Shown: in pieces, positions 33,682 through 43,424 of the stretch
Numbering within the stretch: the stretch's first letter is position 1
Layout: each line of letters opens with the position of its first letter
Source: Peteryoungia ipomoeae
GTDB lineage: Bacteria; Pseudomonadota; Alphaproteobacteria; Rhizobiales; Rhizobiaceae
Assembly (NCBI RefSeq): GCF_004912165.1
Contig: NZ_STGV01000008.1
Span: forward strand, 1 to 64,000
Direction of reading: 5' to 3'
Length of the DNA stretch: 64,000 bases
The notes under the pieces: generated by a model
The model's database searches: none
The model's input: only the letters and a program-made list of their open reading frames with translations
What the model was told of the DNA's origin: nothing
Position numbers and translations under genes: made by a program

Positions 33682-34578
33682 ATGGCCACCACATCCAGAT
33701 CGAGTTTGAAGCGATATTACGACGTGAACGGTTGGCTGTTCGTTGCGCCCGCCGTCGCGCTGATTGGCATTTTCCTGGTCTATCCGATCCTGCGCTCGCT
33801 TGCGCTCTCCTTCTATTCGGGCCGCGGGATGATGATGAGCTTCTCCGGCACCGGCAACCTCGTGCGCCTGTGGAACGACCCTGTCTTCTGGCAGGCGCTG
33901 CAAAACACGGTGATCTTCTTCATCGTCCAGGTGCCGATCATGATCACCATGGCGCTGATCCTGGCAGCCATGCTGAATAATCCGAAGCTGCGCTATTCCG
34001 GCCTGTTCCGGACGATGATCTTTCTGCCCTGCGTCTCGTCGCTGGTCGCCTATTCGATCCTGTTCAAGAGCATGTTCTCGCTGGATGGGGTCGTCAACAA
34101 CACGCTGCTCGCCATCGGCATCATCGGCGAGCCAATCGGCTGGCTGACCGATCCCTTCTGGGCCAAGGTGTTGATCATCATCGCCATTACCTGGCGGTGG
34201 ACCGGCTACAACATGATCTTCTATCTAGCAGCCCTGCAGAATATCGATCGCTCGATCTACGAGGCGGCGAAGATCGACGGCGTGCCGTCCTGGGGGCGCT
34301 TTGCGTTCCTCACCGTGCCGATGCTGAAGCCGGTCATCCTGTTCACCACGATCACCTCGACAATCGGCACGCTGCAGCTCTTCGATGAGGTCTACAATTT
34401 CACCGAAGGCAAGGGCGGGCCGGCCAATGCGACGCTGACGCTCTCGCTCTACATCTACAATCTGACCTTCCGATTCATGCCGAGCTTCGGTTACGCGGCA
34501 ACCATTTCCTATGTTATCGTGCTGATGGTGGCTGTTCTCTCCTTCCTGCAATTCTATGCTGCGAGGGAACGCCGATGA
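33682..34578 (+). CDS. lacF: LacF-like ABC permease
   Basis: This is a 298-residue MalF-type permease with six membrane helices. The coupling loop EAAKIDGVPSWGRFAFLTVP contacts the ATPase. I use the ATG at 33682; an in-frame start 30 bases earlier is less likely. The length equals that known for A. radiobacter LacF. Its stop overlaps lacG (ATGA). Confidence 0.88.
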   Translation: MATTSRSSLKRYYDVNGWLFVAPAVALIGIFLVYPILRSLALSFYSGRGMMMSFSGTGNLVRLWNDPVFWQALQNTVIFFIVQVPIMITMALILAAMLNNPKLRYSGLFRTMIFLPCVSSLVAYSILFKSMFSLDGVVNNTLLAIGIIGEPIGWLTDPFWAKVLIIIAITWRWTGYNMIFYLAALQNIDRSIYEAAKIDGVPSWGRFAFLTVPMLKPVILFTTITSTIGTLQLFDEVYNFTEGKGGPANATLTLSLYIYNLTFRFMPSFGYAATISYVIVLMVAVLSFLQFYAARERR

Positions 34579-35393
34579 CTGCGCTTCGCCGCCGCCTGCC
34601 CGATATCGTGCAGTATGCCGTTCTGTCGCTTGCGGCCTTCCTGTCGATCTTCCCGTTCATCTGGATGGTGATTGGGGCGACCAATACGACGAGCGAGATC
34701 ATCCGTGGCAAGGTCACCTTCGGCGCCGCGCTCCTCGACAACATCGCGTCCTTCTTCGCGCAGGTGGATGTGCCACTGGTGTTCTGGAATTCGGTGAAGA
34801 TCGCGCTCGTCGGCACGGCGTTGACGCTGCTCGTTTCATCCCTTGCCGGCTACGGCTTCGAGATGTTCCGCTCCAGGCTTCGCGAGCGGGTCTATACATT
34901 GATCCTGCTGACGCTGATGGTGCCGTTTGCGGCCTTGATGATCCCGCTCTTCATGATGATGGGCAAGGCCGGGCTCCTCAACACCCATGCCGCGATCATG
35001 CTGCCGATGATCGCCTCCGCCTTCATCATCTTCTACTTCCGCCAGGCTTCCAAGGCGTTTCCGACCGAACTTCGCGATGCGGCGAAGGTGGATGGTCTCA
35101 AGGAATGGCAGATCTTCTTCTACATCTATGTTCCGGTGATGCGATCCACCTATGCGGCGGCCTTCGTCATCGTCTTCATGCTGAACTGGAACAACTATCT
35201 CTGGCCACTGATCGTGCTGCAGTCGAACGATACCAAGACGATCACGCTGGTCGTCTCGTCGCTCGCATCCGCCTATTCGCCCGAATACGGCACGGTGATG
35301 ATCGGCACGATCCTTGCCACCCTTCCGACCCTTCTCGTCTTCTTCGCCATGCAACGCCAGTTCGTGCAGGGCATGCTCGGCTCCGTGAAATAG
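34575..35393 (+). CDS. lacG: LacG-like ABC permease
   Basis: This is a 272-residue MalG-type permease with six membrane helices and the coupling loop DAAKVDGLKEWQIFFYIYVP. It pairs with LacF to form the membrane channel for lactose. It is translationally coupled to lacF and followed by the glycosidase gene after nine bases. Confidence 0.88.
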   Translation: MTALRRRLPDIVQYAVLSLAAFLSIFPFIWMVIGATNTTSEIIRGKVTFGAALLDNIASFFAQVDVPLVFWNSVKIALVGTALTLLVSSLAGYGFEMFRSRLRERVYTLILLTLMVPFAALMIPLFMMMGKAGLLNTHAAIMLPMIASAFIIFYFRQASKAFPTELRDAAKVDGLKEWQIFFYIYVPVMRSTYAAAFVIVFMLNWNNYLWPLIVLQSNDTKTITLVVSSLASAYSPEYGTVMIGTILATLPTLLVFFAMQRQFVQGMLGSVK

Positions 35394-35402
35394 GACTTTG
35401 AA

Positions 35403-37646
35403 ATGCGCATTATCGAGACTTTCAACCGAGACTGGAGCTTCCGCGCAGGCTTCGAGCCGGCTTTCGCCTCGGCTGCGCAGCCCGGCGAGACGATTCAGCT
35501 CCCCCATACGGCGGTCGAGCTTCCTTACAACTACTTCGACGAGAAGAGCTATCAGAAGGCCTTTACCTATCAGAAGGTGATCGCCTGGGATCCGCGCTTC
35601 GAGGGCAAGGAGGTTTCACTGGTCTTCGATGCCGCCATGGCCGACAGCGTCGTCTATCTGAACGGCGTCGAGGTAACCGCGCACAAGGATGGCTACACGC
35701 CTTTCGAGGCGCGGCTGACACCGCATCTGAAGGCCGGCGACAACCTGCTGACGGTGAAGATCGACGGTTCGGAAAACCCTGAGATCCCGCCCTTTGGCGG
35801 CGTCATCGACTATCTCACCTATGCGGGGATCTACCGGGACGTCTGGCTGAAGATCGCGGCGCCGGTTTCGATCGCGAACGTCAAGATCGAGACGCCGGAT
35901 GTGCTTGCCGACACCAAGCAAGTGACCGCGAAGGTGTGGATTTCCAATCCGACCGATCAGGCGCTTTCCGGTAAGGTGACGGCTATACTCAAGGACGGCG
36001 CGGGGCAGGAGATTGCACGCAATGAGGCGAACGTTGCGGGCGCAGAAGTTTCGCTTGGCCTCTCTGGGCTTCAGGGCATCACGCTCTGGGATATCGACAA
36101 TCCGGTTCTGTATCACCTCACGGTGGCGCTGGAGACCGCTGCCGGGACCGACGAAGTGACAAACCGCTTCGGCTTCCGCTCGGCTGAATACACGATCGAG
36201 GGCTTCAAGCTAAATGGTCGTGTGGTCAAGCTGCGGGGCCTCAATCGTCACCAGGCCTGGCCGCATCTGGGTTACGCCATGGGACGACGCGGCCAGGAGA
36301 AGGATGCCGACATCCTGAAATTCGATCTTGCCTGCAACATTGCCCGCACCTCGCACTATCCGCAGTCGAAATACTTCCTCGACCGATGCGACGAGATCGG
36401 GCTGCTCGTCTTCGAAGAGATCCCCGGCTGGCAGCATATCGGCGGAGATGCCTGGAAGGCGGAAAGCGTGCAGAATGTGCGCCGCATGATCGAGCGCGAC
36501 TGGAACCATCCGTCGATCATCATCTGGGGGGTGCGTATCAACGAGAGTCAGGACAGCCATGATTTCTATGCCGAGACGAATGCCATGGCCCGCTCGCTCG
36601 ATACGACCCGGCAAACCGGCGGCGTCCGTTACATCACCGAGAGCGAGTTGCTCGAAGATGTCTATACGATGAACGACTTCATTCTCGGCATGGAGGAAAT
36701 GCCGGGCCACAACCGTGAGCGGCTGGTGCTGCGCGACCAGCGCGAGGTGACGGGGCTCGACCGCAAGGTGCCCTACATGATCACCGAATATGGCGGGCAC
36801 ATGTATCCGACCAAGCGCTTCGACCAGGAGCAGCGGCAGGCGGAGCATGTCGGACGGCATCTGGCGATCCTGAATGCGGCAGCCGGCGACCCGTCGATCT
36901 CCGGCTCTACCGGCTGGTGCATGTTCGACTACAACACCCACAAGGATTTCGGGTCCGGTGACCGCATCTGCTATCATGGCGTGACCGACATGTATCGCGA
37001 ACCGAAATTCGCGGCCTATGCCTATGCTTCGCAGGGCGATCCAGCCGCCAAGGTGGTGATGCAGCCGGTCAGCTTCTGGGCGCGCGGCGAGCGCAATATC
37101 GGCGGGGTGCTGCCGCTCATCGTGCTGACCAATTGTGACTATGTGGAAATCCGCATGGGCCATATCGTCAAGCGGATCGAGCCCGATACCAAGACCTATC
37201 CGCATCTGCCGCATCCGCCCTGTATCCTTGACCACAGCATGGTGACGCCGGAGGAATTCGGCGAATGGGGCATGACCTGGCGGGACGGCGAACTTGTCGG
37301 CTTTATCAACGGCAAGGAAGTGGTTCGCCGCCATCTGCCGGCCGATCCGCTGCCGACGACGCTGGAGATCGCGGCTGACGATACCGAGCTTAGGGCCGGC
37401 GAGAAGGACACGGTTAGGGTGATCCTGCGGGCACTTGACCAGGGCGGCAACGTCATGGGCTTCTTCGACGATCCGGTTGAGGTCTCGCTTGAGGGCCCGG
37501 GCCGCATCGTCGGCCCCTCGCTTCTTTCCTTCAAGGGCGGCGCCGTCGGCGTCTATGTCGAAGCCGGAAACGAGGCCGGTCAATTGACGTTATCCGCGAA
37601 CTGCCGTCCTTTCGGGACGCAACGCATCACCTTCAACGTCACCTGA
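35403..37646 (+). CDS. lacZ: Glycoside hydrolase family 2 (beta-galactosidase type)
   Basis: This is a 747-residue GH2 enzyme. It begins with a jelly-roll sugar-binding domain (about 1-180), an immunoglobulin-like domain (about 180-270) and a TIM barrel (about 275-560). The acid/base glutamate is in WGVRINES and the nucleophile in TEYGG. A C-terminal beta domain follows. It has no signal peptide, so it cleaves imported disaccharide in the cytoplasm. Beta-galactosidase is inferred from the lac-type operon; beta-glucuronidase or another GH2 activity is possible. Confidence 0.82.
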   Translation: MRIIETFNRDWSFRAGFEPAFASAAQPGETIQLPHTAVELPYNYFDEKSYQKAFTYQKVIAWDPRFEGKEVSLVFDAAMADSVVYLNGVEVTAHKDGYTPFEARLTPHLKAGDNLLTVKIDGSENPEIPPFGGVIDYLTYAGIYRDVWLKIAAPVSIANVKIETPDVLADTKQVTAKVWISNPTDQALSGKVTAILKDGAGQEIARNEANVAGAEVSLGLSGLQGITLWDIDNPVLYHLTVALETAAGTDEVTNRFGFRSAEYTIEGFKLNGRVVKLRGLNRHQAWPHLGYAMGRRGQEKDADILKFDLACNIARTSHYPQSKYFLDRCDEIGLLVFEEIPGWQHIGGDAWKAESVQNVRRMIERDWNHPSIIIWGVRINESQDSHDFYAETNAMARSLDTTRQTGGVRYITESELLEDVYTMNDFILGMEEMPGHNRERLVLRDQREVTGLDRKVPYMITEYGGHMYPTKRFDQEQRQAEHVGRHLAILNAAAGDPSISGSTGWCMFDYNTHKDFGSGDRICYHGVTDMYREPKFAAYAYASQGDPAAKVVMQPVSFWARGERNIGGVLPLIVLTNCDYVEIRMGHIVKRIEPDTKTYPHLPHPPCILDHSMVTPEEFGEWGMTWRDGELVGFINGKEVVRRHLPADPLPTTLEIAADDTELRAGEKDTVRVILRALDQGGNVMGFFDDPVEVSLEGPGRIVGPSLLSFKGGAVGVYVEAGNEAGQLTLSANCRPFGTQRITFNVT

Positions 37647-37657
37647 GCGGGGATAAG

Positions 37658-38749
37658 ATGGCAGAGGTTCGGCTCACCGATATCCGCAAGTCCTACGGCT
37701 CGCTCGAGGTCATCAAGGGGGTGAACCTTGAGGTTTCCTCCGGCGAATTCGTCGTCTTCGTTGGCCCGTCCGGCTGCGGCAAGTCCACGCTGCTGCGGAT
37801 GATCGCAGGGCTTGAGGATATCTCCTCGGGCGAACTGACTATCGGCGGAACCGTGATGAACGATGTCGATCCGTCGAAACGCGGGATCGCCATGGTCTTC
37901 CAGACCTATGCGCTTTATCCGCATATGACTGTGCGTGAAAACATGGGCTTTGCCTTGCGCTTTGCCGGCATGGCGAAGGACGAGATTGCGCGGCGGGTTG
38001 ATGCCGCCGCGAAGATCCTTGAACTCGATGCGCTGATGGACCGCAAGCCCAAGGCCCTGTCCGGCGGCCAGCGGCAGCGCGTGGCGATCGGTCGTGCGAT
38101 CGTGCGCCAGCCAGATGTCTTCCTGTTCGACGAGCCGCTGTCGAACCTTGATGCGGAGCTGCGCGTGCATATGCGCGTCGAGATCGCCCGGCTGCACAAG
38201 GAGCTTAACGCCACCATCGTCTATGTCACGCATGACCAGGTCGAGGCGATGACCCTCGCCGACAAGATTGTCGTCATGCGTGGTGGCATCGTGGAGCAGG
38301 TGGGGGCGCCGCTCGCGCTCTACGACGACCCCGACAACATGTTCGTCGCGGGCTTTATCGGCTCGCCGCGGATGAATTTTTTGCCGGCAACGGTGGTCGG
38401 TCAGGTAGAAGGCGGCGCAGTCACGGTGGCGCTGACCGCGCGGCCCGAGACACGACTGACGTTCGCCTGCGCTGCGCCGCCGAAGACCGGCGACAGCGTG
38501 ACGCTCGGCGTTCGGCCTGAGCACTTCTCATCCGATGGTGAGGGCGATGCGCAATTTACCGCCCATGTCGACGTCGTCGAACACCTTGGCAATACCAGCT
38601 ATGTCTACGCCCATACGGTGCCCGGCGAGCAGATCATCATCGAACAGGAGGAACGGCGGCAGGGCGGTCGGCTGGGCGAGGAGATCACCGTCGGCCTATC
38701 CGCCAGGGCCTGTTTCCTCTTTGACGCGCTGGGCCGAAGGATCCGGTAA
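37658..38749 (+). CDS. lacK: LacK-like ABC transporter ATPase
   Basis: This is a 363-residue MalK/UgpC-type ATPase with Walker A GPSGCGKST, signature LSGGQRQRVAIGRA, Walker B FLFDEPLS and a C-terminal regulatory (TOBE) domain (about 240-360). Its length equals A. radiobacter LacK. It closes the lac operon, 11 bases after the GH2 gene. Confidence 0.88.
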   Translation: MAEVRLTDIRKSYGSLEVIKGVNLEVSSGEFVVFVGPSGCGKSTLLRMIAGLEDISSGELTIGGTVMNDVDPSKRGIAMVFQTYALYPHMTVRENMGFALRFAGMAKDEIARRVDAAAKILELDALMDRKPKALSGGQRQRVAIGRAIVRQPDVFLFDEPLSNLDAELRVHMRVEIARLHKELNATIVYVTHDQVEAMTLADKIVVMRGGIVEQVGAPLALYDDPDNMFVAGFIGSPRMNFLPATVVGQVEGGAVTVALTARPETRLTFACAAPPKTGDSVTLGVRPEHFSSDGEGDAQFTAHVDVVEHLGNTSYVYAHTVPGEQIIIEQEERRQGGRLGEEITVGLSARACFLFDALGRRIR

Positions 38750-38839
38750 CAGTTTGAGGCGTTCTCGCTGGCTTCCTCTCCATTTCCCTTTTGCCGCATT
38801 ACCCCGCGCATTCGCGATCCGGGGTAGGTTCGCAATGGT

Positions 38840-39175
38840 CTAGCAGAGCGTCAGCCAGGCCACGCCCGCATAGACCAGAACCGTCGAAGCGAGGGCGGCG
38901 ATTTGCAGCAATCGGGCGATGTCTGCGAGGATGCCGATGTTTTCAGATTGCGCAGTGCGACGAGCTTTTGTCGCGTGCCAGACCAGTGCACCGATCAGAG
39001 CAAGCATTGCCGCGAGCAGGGCAAGAAGGATCAGGCGCAGTGCCGAGATCGGTCCAATGGGAACTTCGTGCCACCCAAGATGGCAGCCGGTGGCCTGGAC
39101 GCCATAGAGCAGAAGGAATCCCACGGACCAGACCAGGAAGCCCGAAAGCAGAAATGTGAAGCTCGGTGCCTTCAT
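38840..39175 (-). CDS. Small membrane protein of the oxidase cluster
   Basis: This is a 111-residue protein with three predicted membrane helices (about 8-29, 44-68, 85-108). It begins two bases after the stop of the fused oxidase subunit and has GGAGGAG upstream. It may be a small oxidase subunit or assembly factor. I do not recognise a named family. Confidence 0.7.
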   Translation of the reverse strand: MKAPSFTFLLSGFLVWSVGFLLLYGVQATGCHLGWHEVPIGPISALRLILLALLAAMLALIGALVWHATKARRTAQSENIGILADIARLLQIAALASTVLVYAGVAWLTLC

Positions 39176-39176
39176 C

Positions 39177-41702
39177 TCAAACTCCTCCGGTGCCGGTCAG
39201 GCTTTGCAGGATGAAGGGGAAGGCCAGTCCGACAAGGCCTGTCACGGCGGTGTAATCGTGCCAGAGACGGCCAATGCGCAGGTCAAGCCTGCGTGCCTGC
39301 GAGATATAGCCGGTCCTCCACCGCCACAGCCCGTAAAGGGCAAGCAGAGCGCCGATGCCGGCATGCAGCAAGCCGTAGGCCGCGACGGCGAAGGCCGCGG
39401 CGGAGGCTGCGTGGCCTGTCGGGGCCGGGATCGAGGTCATGATGGTCGCCAAAGCGACGATGCTGACCAGATGTGCCGCAAGGACGACGCCGAGAGCTGA
39501 CGAGGTCCGGCCGGCGCTGCCATCGGCATAGCGGCCGGCGATCGCGGCGATCGTCAGCGACGCCGCTGCGAGAAGCGCCGGCAGCGGAAAGGTGAAGTCG
39601 AGATTAGCCGGCGGCCAGTTCGGTGCGGACAGCCACAGGAAGAAGGCACCGAAGATCAGCGAGGTGTAGAGGGTGGCATCCGCGGCCAGGGCGAAGACGA
39701 CGGCCCACCAGGATGGCGGCTGGTCGACTTCCTGGTGATGCCAGGCCTTTGAGCCGCGCCCGACCTCAAGCGGGCCTAAATCCTGTTTCAGGCCGGTCGA
39801 CGGCGTCCACAGGAAGAACAGCACGATGACGACGATAAGCGCGATTGGCGTCAGCCAATAGAGCTTTGCCAGCAGGCTGGCGAAAAAGCCGGCCGTTGCG
39901 ATCGCCGTCCAGAGCGGCAAGTAAGTCGGACCCGGCAGGACGACGACATGATCGAGGCGACCGTCTGTCATGTCGACGGTCAGGGTTTCCATCCAGCCGT
40001 TTCGCATGAAGCCGAGATAGCCACGTCCTGCGGCAAGCTCGGGGCCGAGCTGGCGCGGCTGTAACTGGTCGGCGCGGGTCTCGATATGCGGCAGGGAAGC
40101 GAAGTTGTAGGAGGGCGGCGGCGTCGGGGTCGCCCATTCCAGCGTCCCGGCCTCGAACGGGTCCCGGCGGAAGGGCTTGCCGTGAATGAAGAGCAGAATG
40201 AGGTCGAGGGCCACCAGCGCAAACCCGATCGTCATGATGAAGCCGCCCACCGAAGAAATGAAATTCAGAACCTCCCAGCCTGCTGCCTGCGGATATTCGA
40301 AAACCCGGCGCGGCATGCCGCGGAGCCCGGTCAGATGCATGATGAAGAAGGTTAGATTGAAGCCGATGAAGACCAGCCAGAAGGCGGGTTTCGAGAGGTG
40401 CTGCACCGGCTGGCGCCCGGCAATATGCGGTAGCCAGTAATAGGCTGCCGCCATCATCGGAAATACGAAGCCGCCGACGAGAACGTAGTGAAGGTGGGCG
40501 ACGACAAAATGCGTGTCATGGGCCTGCCAGTCGAAGGGGACCATGGCAAGCATGACGCCGGTGAGACCGCCAGCGACGAAGACGAAGAAAAACCCGAAGA
40601 CATGCAACATCGGAATGGACGAGCGGGGGCTGCCATGCGCCATCGTGGCAAGCCACGCGAAGATCTGGATGCCTGTGGGTATGGCGACCAGTGCGCTTGC
40701 GGCGGAAAAGAAGGATAGCGCCACATGCGGAATGCCAACCGTGTACATGTGGTGGACCCAGAGGCCGAAGGACAGGAAGGCCATGGCGACGATGGCAGCA
40801 ACGATCAGCCCATAGCCTTCGAGCCTGGTGCGGCACAGCACCGGGATGATGGTCGAGAGCGCACCGGCGGCTGGCAGGAAGATGATGTAGACTTCCGGGT
40901 GGCCGAAAAGCCAGAAGAGATGCTGCCAGAGCAACGGATCGCCGCCGCGCGTCGGATCGAAGAAGGGGAGGTCGAAGGCGCGCTCAACCTCCAGCAGGAT
41001 GGAGCCGAGGATGAGTGGAGGAAAGCCAATTAGCATCATGGCGGCAACGACCAGCATGTACCAGGCAAAGATCGGCATCCGTGTGAGCGACATCCCGGGT
41101 GAGCGCACCTTCAGAATCGTCACCAGGATTTCGATGGCAGCCGACAGCGCGGAAATTTCGACGAAGGTGATCCCGAGCAGCCAGACATCGGCGTTGATGC
41201 CGGGCGAATAGGGCCGCGACGAAAGCGGCGTGTACATGAACCAGCCGCCATCCGGCGCGATACCAAAGACAAGTGCCGCGACCAGAAACGAGCCGCCGAA
41301 AAGGTAGCACCAGTAGCCATAGGCCGACATGCGCGGAAAGGCGAGGTCACGGGCTCCCAGCATCTTCGGTAACAGGTAAATCGCCAGGCCCTCGAAGAAG
41401 GGGATGGCGAACAGGAACATCATGATGACGCCATGCATGGTAAAAACCTGGGCATATTGGGCGGCATCGAGAAAGGCGCTGCTGGTCGTGGCGAGCTGCG
41501 CACGGATCAGCATGGCGAGAACGCCGCCGATGGCGAAAAAAACCAGCGCTGTCAGCATGAAGCGTTTGCCAACCACTGTGTGGTTGACGGCGGACAGGCG
41601 TTCGAGGCCTTGTCCCGATCCCCAGACGGAATCCAGTTGGCGATGCAGGCGGATCGGTGTCGCAGGGGTCTCAAATCCGGTAACCGGTTTTGCTTCTGTC
41701 AT
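39177..41702 (-). CDS. Cytochrome c oxidase subunit I+III fusion (aa3-type)
   Basis: This is an 841-residue haem-copper oxidase. Subunit I comes first (about residues 1-560): haem a ligand H90, CuB site H268-P-E270-V-Y272 and H317-H318, haem ligands H403 and H405. Subunit III-like helices fill about 600-841. GHPEVY marks an A-type oxidase with the tyrosine crosslink. Two proton-channel residues differ: the D-channel asparagine is S126 (D119-LAFPRM-S) and the K-channel lysine is S362 (GSPRSSIPML). I start at the ATG at 41702, which overlaps the subunit II stop by 4 bases. Confidence 0.92.
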   Translation of the reverse strand: MTEAKPVTGFETPATPIRLHRQLDSVWGSGQGLERLSAVNHTVVGKRFMLTALVFFAIGGVLAMLIRAQLATTSSAFLDAAQYAQVFTMHGVIMMFLFAIPFFEGLAIYLLPKMLGARDLAFPRMSAYGYWCYLFGGSFLVAALVFGIAPDGGWFMYTPLSSRPYSPGINADVWLLGITFVEISALSAAIEILVTILKVRSPGMSLTRMPIFAWYMLVVAAMMLIGFPPLILGSILLEVERAFDLPFFDPTRGGDPLLWQHLFWLFGHPEVYIIFLPAAGALSTIIPVLCRTRLEGYGLIVAAIVAMAFLSFGLWVHHMYTVGIPHVALSFFSAASALVAIPTGIQIFAWLATMAHGSPRSSIPMLHVFGFFFVFVAGGLTGVMLAMVPFDWQAHDTHFVVAHLHYVLVGGFVFPMMAAAYYWLPHIAGRQPVQHLSKPAFWLVFIGFNLTFFIMHLTGLRGMPRRVFEYPQAAGWEVLNFISSVGGFIMTIGFALVALDLILLFIHGKPFRRDPFEAGTLEWATPTPPPSYNFASLPHIETRADQLQPRQLGPELAAGRGYLGFMRNGWMETLTVDMTDGRLDHVVVLPGPTYLPLWTAIATAGFFASLLAKLYWLTPIALIVVIVLFFLWTPSTGLKQDLGPLEVGRGSKAWHHQEVDQPPSWWAVVFALAADATLYTSLIFGAFFLWLSAPNWPPANLDFTFPLPALLAAASLTIAAIAGRYADGSAGRTSSALGVVLAAHLVSIVALATIMTSIPAPTGHAASAAAFAVAAYGLLHAGIGALLALYGLWRWRTGYISQARRLDLRIGRLWHDYTAVTGLVGLAFPFILQSLTGTGGV

Positions 41703-42397
41703 GGCGCGGCCCCCCTTACGGACATCTCGGTCAGGCGTTGTTCGTAGAGTTCGGGCGGGTGGGCCTCGACGGTGAAGCGCATGGATGTGTGTCCGACACC
41801 GCAATATTCGGCACAGACGCCGCCATAGCGTCCGGCTACATCGGCCCTGATCCTCAGGGTCGTGATATGGCCGGGTACGGCATCGACCTTGCCCGCCAAT
41901 CTGGGGATCCAGAAGCTGTGCACGACATCGTCACTGGTGACCTGAACCTCAACGACGCCGCCGACGGGAATGTGAAGTGTCTCTTCTGACGCGACATCCG
42001 GTCCAAGATCGGGATAGCGGAAATTCCAGCGCCACATGGCCCCCTTGGCTTCGACACGGGCGATCACCGGTTCCTTTTGCCATGCGCCAATCAGATACTC
42101 TCCCTGCGCCATGCCGTAGATCATCAGCGCGATCAACACGGGAACCGGCAGGACAAGGCCGCCCGCGATCATCCAGCCCTTCTGCGAGAGACCGCGGCCG
42201 AAGCCGGGTCGGAAGAACACCAGTGCAAACAGGACAAGCACAAGGGCGAGGATCGCTGCGGCACCTGCAAGCATGATCCACCAGAGATTGGCGATCGCGC
42301 CGGCGTAGGGACCTGCCGGATCCAGGGCCGACAGGTCTCCGGAACAGGAGGCGAGCGGCAGTGTGGAAACAGTCAGCAAACTGGCACGTTGGAACAA
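41699..42397 (-). CDS. Cytochrome c oxidase subunit II, lipoprotein, TTG start
   Basis: This is a 232-residue lipoprotein with two membrane helices (about 36-62 and 75-98) and a periplasmic CuA domain. CuA ligands H160, C195, E197, C199, H203 and M206 are present. The lipobox PLASC puts the lipid cysteine at 18. No ATG fits the lipoprotein signal: the TTG at 42397 with GGAG nine bases upstream gives MFQRASLLTV and is the best start. A TTG 24 bases further upstream is an alternative. There is no fused cytochrome c domain. Confidence 0.85.
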   Translation of the reverse strand: MFQRASLLTVSTLPLASCSGDLSALDPAGPYAGAIANLWWIMLAGAAAILALVLVLFALVFFRPGFGRGLSQKGWMIAGGLVLPVPVLIALMIYGMAQGEYLIGAWQKEPVIARVEAKGAMWRWNFRYPDLGPDVASEETLHIPVGGVVEVQVTSDDVVHSFWIPRLAGKVDAVPGHITTLRIRADVAGRYGGVCAEYCGVGHTSMRFTVEAHPPELYEQRLTEMSVRGAAP

Positions 42398-42439
42398 TTG
42401 CGCTCGCTCCGACCTTTTCAACGCGAATGGAGGATGCCC

Positions 42440-42946
42440 ATGGCCGAAACATCTGACGCGGATACCGCAAACCCTGTCATCGAGCAGCTGGAGAAGGAAG
42501 ACAAGACCTCGGCGGTCGCCGTTGCCGGTCATCCTCTCCATGCCATGAGCGTGCATTTTCCGATCGCTCTGGTGTTCGGCACGCTGGCAGCCGATGTGTT
42601 CTACTGGTTCAGTGCCGATCCCTTCTGGTTGCGGGTCGGGCTCTGGAGCGCAGGGACGGCATTTCTCGCGGGTGTTGCCGCCGGCATCGTCGGCACTGCG
42701 GAACTCCTTCTCGTTCCTGGCATTCGTGCACGGGCTGCGAGCTGGGCGCATGCAATCGCCGCTGTCACGCTGATCTCTGTTGCCGGTGCCAATTGGGGCC
42801 TGAGACTGGTCGATCCGGATGCGGTTCTGCCGCATGGCATGCTCCTGTCGTGTCTCGCCGCCGTGTTGACGGGTATTGCTGGATGGCATGGGGGCAAGCT
42901 GATTTTCGATCACGGTATCGGCCTCATGGTGTCGCCCAAGGATTGA
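42440..42946 (+). CDS. DUF2231 membrane protein
   Basis: This is a 168-residue protein with about four membrane helices of the DUF2231 family (HPLHAMSVHFPIALV at residues 31-45). It starts with GGAGG upstream, only 42 bases from the divergent subunit II start, so promoters of both must overlap. Its end overlaps the convergent CopD-like gene by 23 bases. The role is unknown; haem or electron-transfer functions are suggested for relatives. Confidence 0.78.
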   Translation: MAETSDADTANPVIEQLEKEDKTSAVAVAGHPLHAMSVHFPIALVFGTLAADVFYWFSADPFWLRVGLWSAGTAFLAGVAAGIVGTAELLLVPGIRARAASWAHAIAAVTLISVAGANWGLRLVDPDAVLPHGMLLSCLAAVLTGIAGWHGGKLIFDHGIGLMVSPKD

Positions 42947-43424
42947 TCGGCGCGAGCAGCCGCTGGAGCCCGCCAGGTTCCGACATGACGGAGGGGAGTG
43001 ACCAGTCCGGGGCCTGCTTGGCGAGGACCAGAACGAGGATGGCGAGCACCACCGCGCAGCAACTCGCTGTTGCGACCACGAAGCGCCATACGGGATAGAC
43101 CTCGCCCTCGCGAAAAAGCTTGATGACCACCAGGCCAGAGAAGACGTGGAAAACGGCAAGCAGACCGACGAATGCCAGCTTCCAGGAAAACCACGGAGAG
43201 AAGACCTCTCGCAAAAAGCTGAGCCCTATGCCGCTTGCGACCGCAACAAAGGCCGCCGGCGATATCAGCGCCACGAAGGCAAATCGCGTCATCCGCTGCA
43301 TGCGGTAAAGCGCATCTTTGTCTCTTACATGCGCTCTCTGCACATAGAGGCTGGGCAGGCTGATGAGACCGGCTGTCCAGATGGCAATCGCTGCGATGTG
43401 AACGAATTTCAACAGGGCAATCAT
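42924..43424 (-). CDS. CopD-like membrane protein
   Basis: This is a 166-residue protein with four membrane helices. The early KFVHIAAIAIWTAGLI resembles the CopD / HemJ-type group, whose conserved histidine lies in the first helix. It begins overlapping the CtaG stop (ATGA). It is likely to help copper or haem handling for the oxidase, by context only. Confidence 0.68.
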   Translation of the reverse strand: MIALLKFVHIAAIAIWTAGLISLPSLYVQRAHVRDKDALYRMQRMTRFAFVALISPAAFVAVASGIGLSFLREVFSPWFSWKLAFVGLLAVFHVFSGLVVIKLFREGEVYPVWRFVVATASCCAVVLAILVLVLAKQAPDWSLPSVMSEPGGLQRLLAPINPWATP

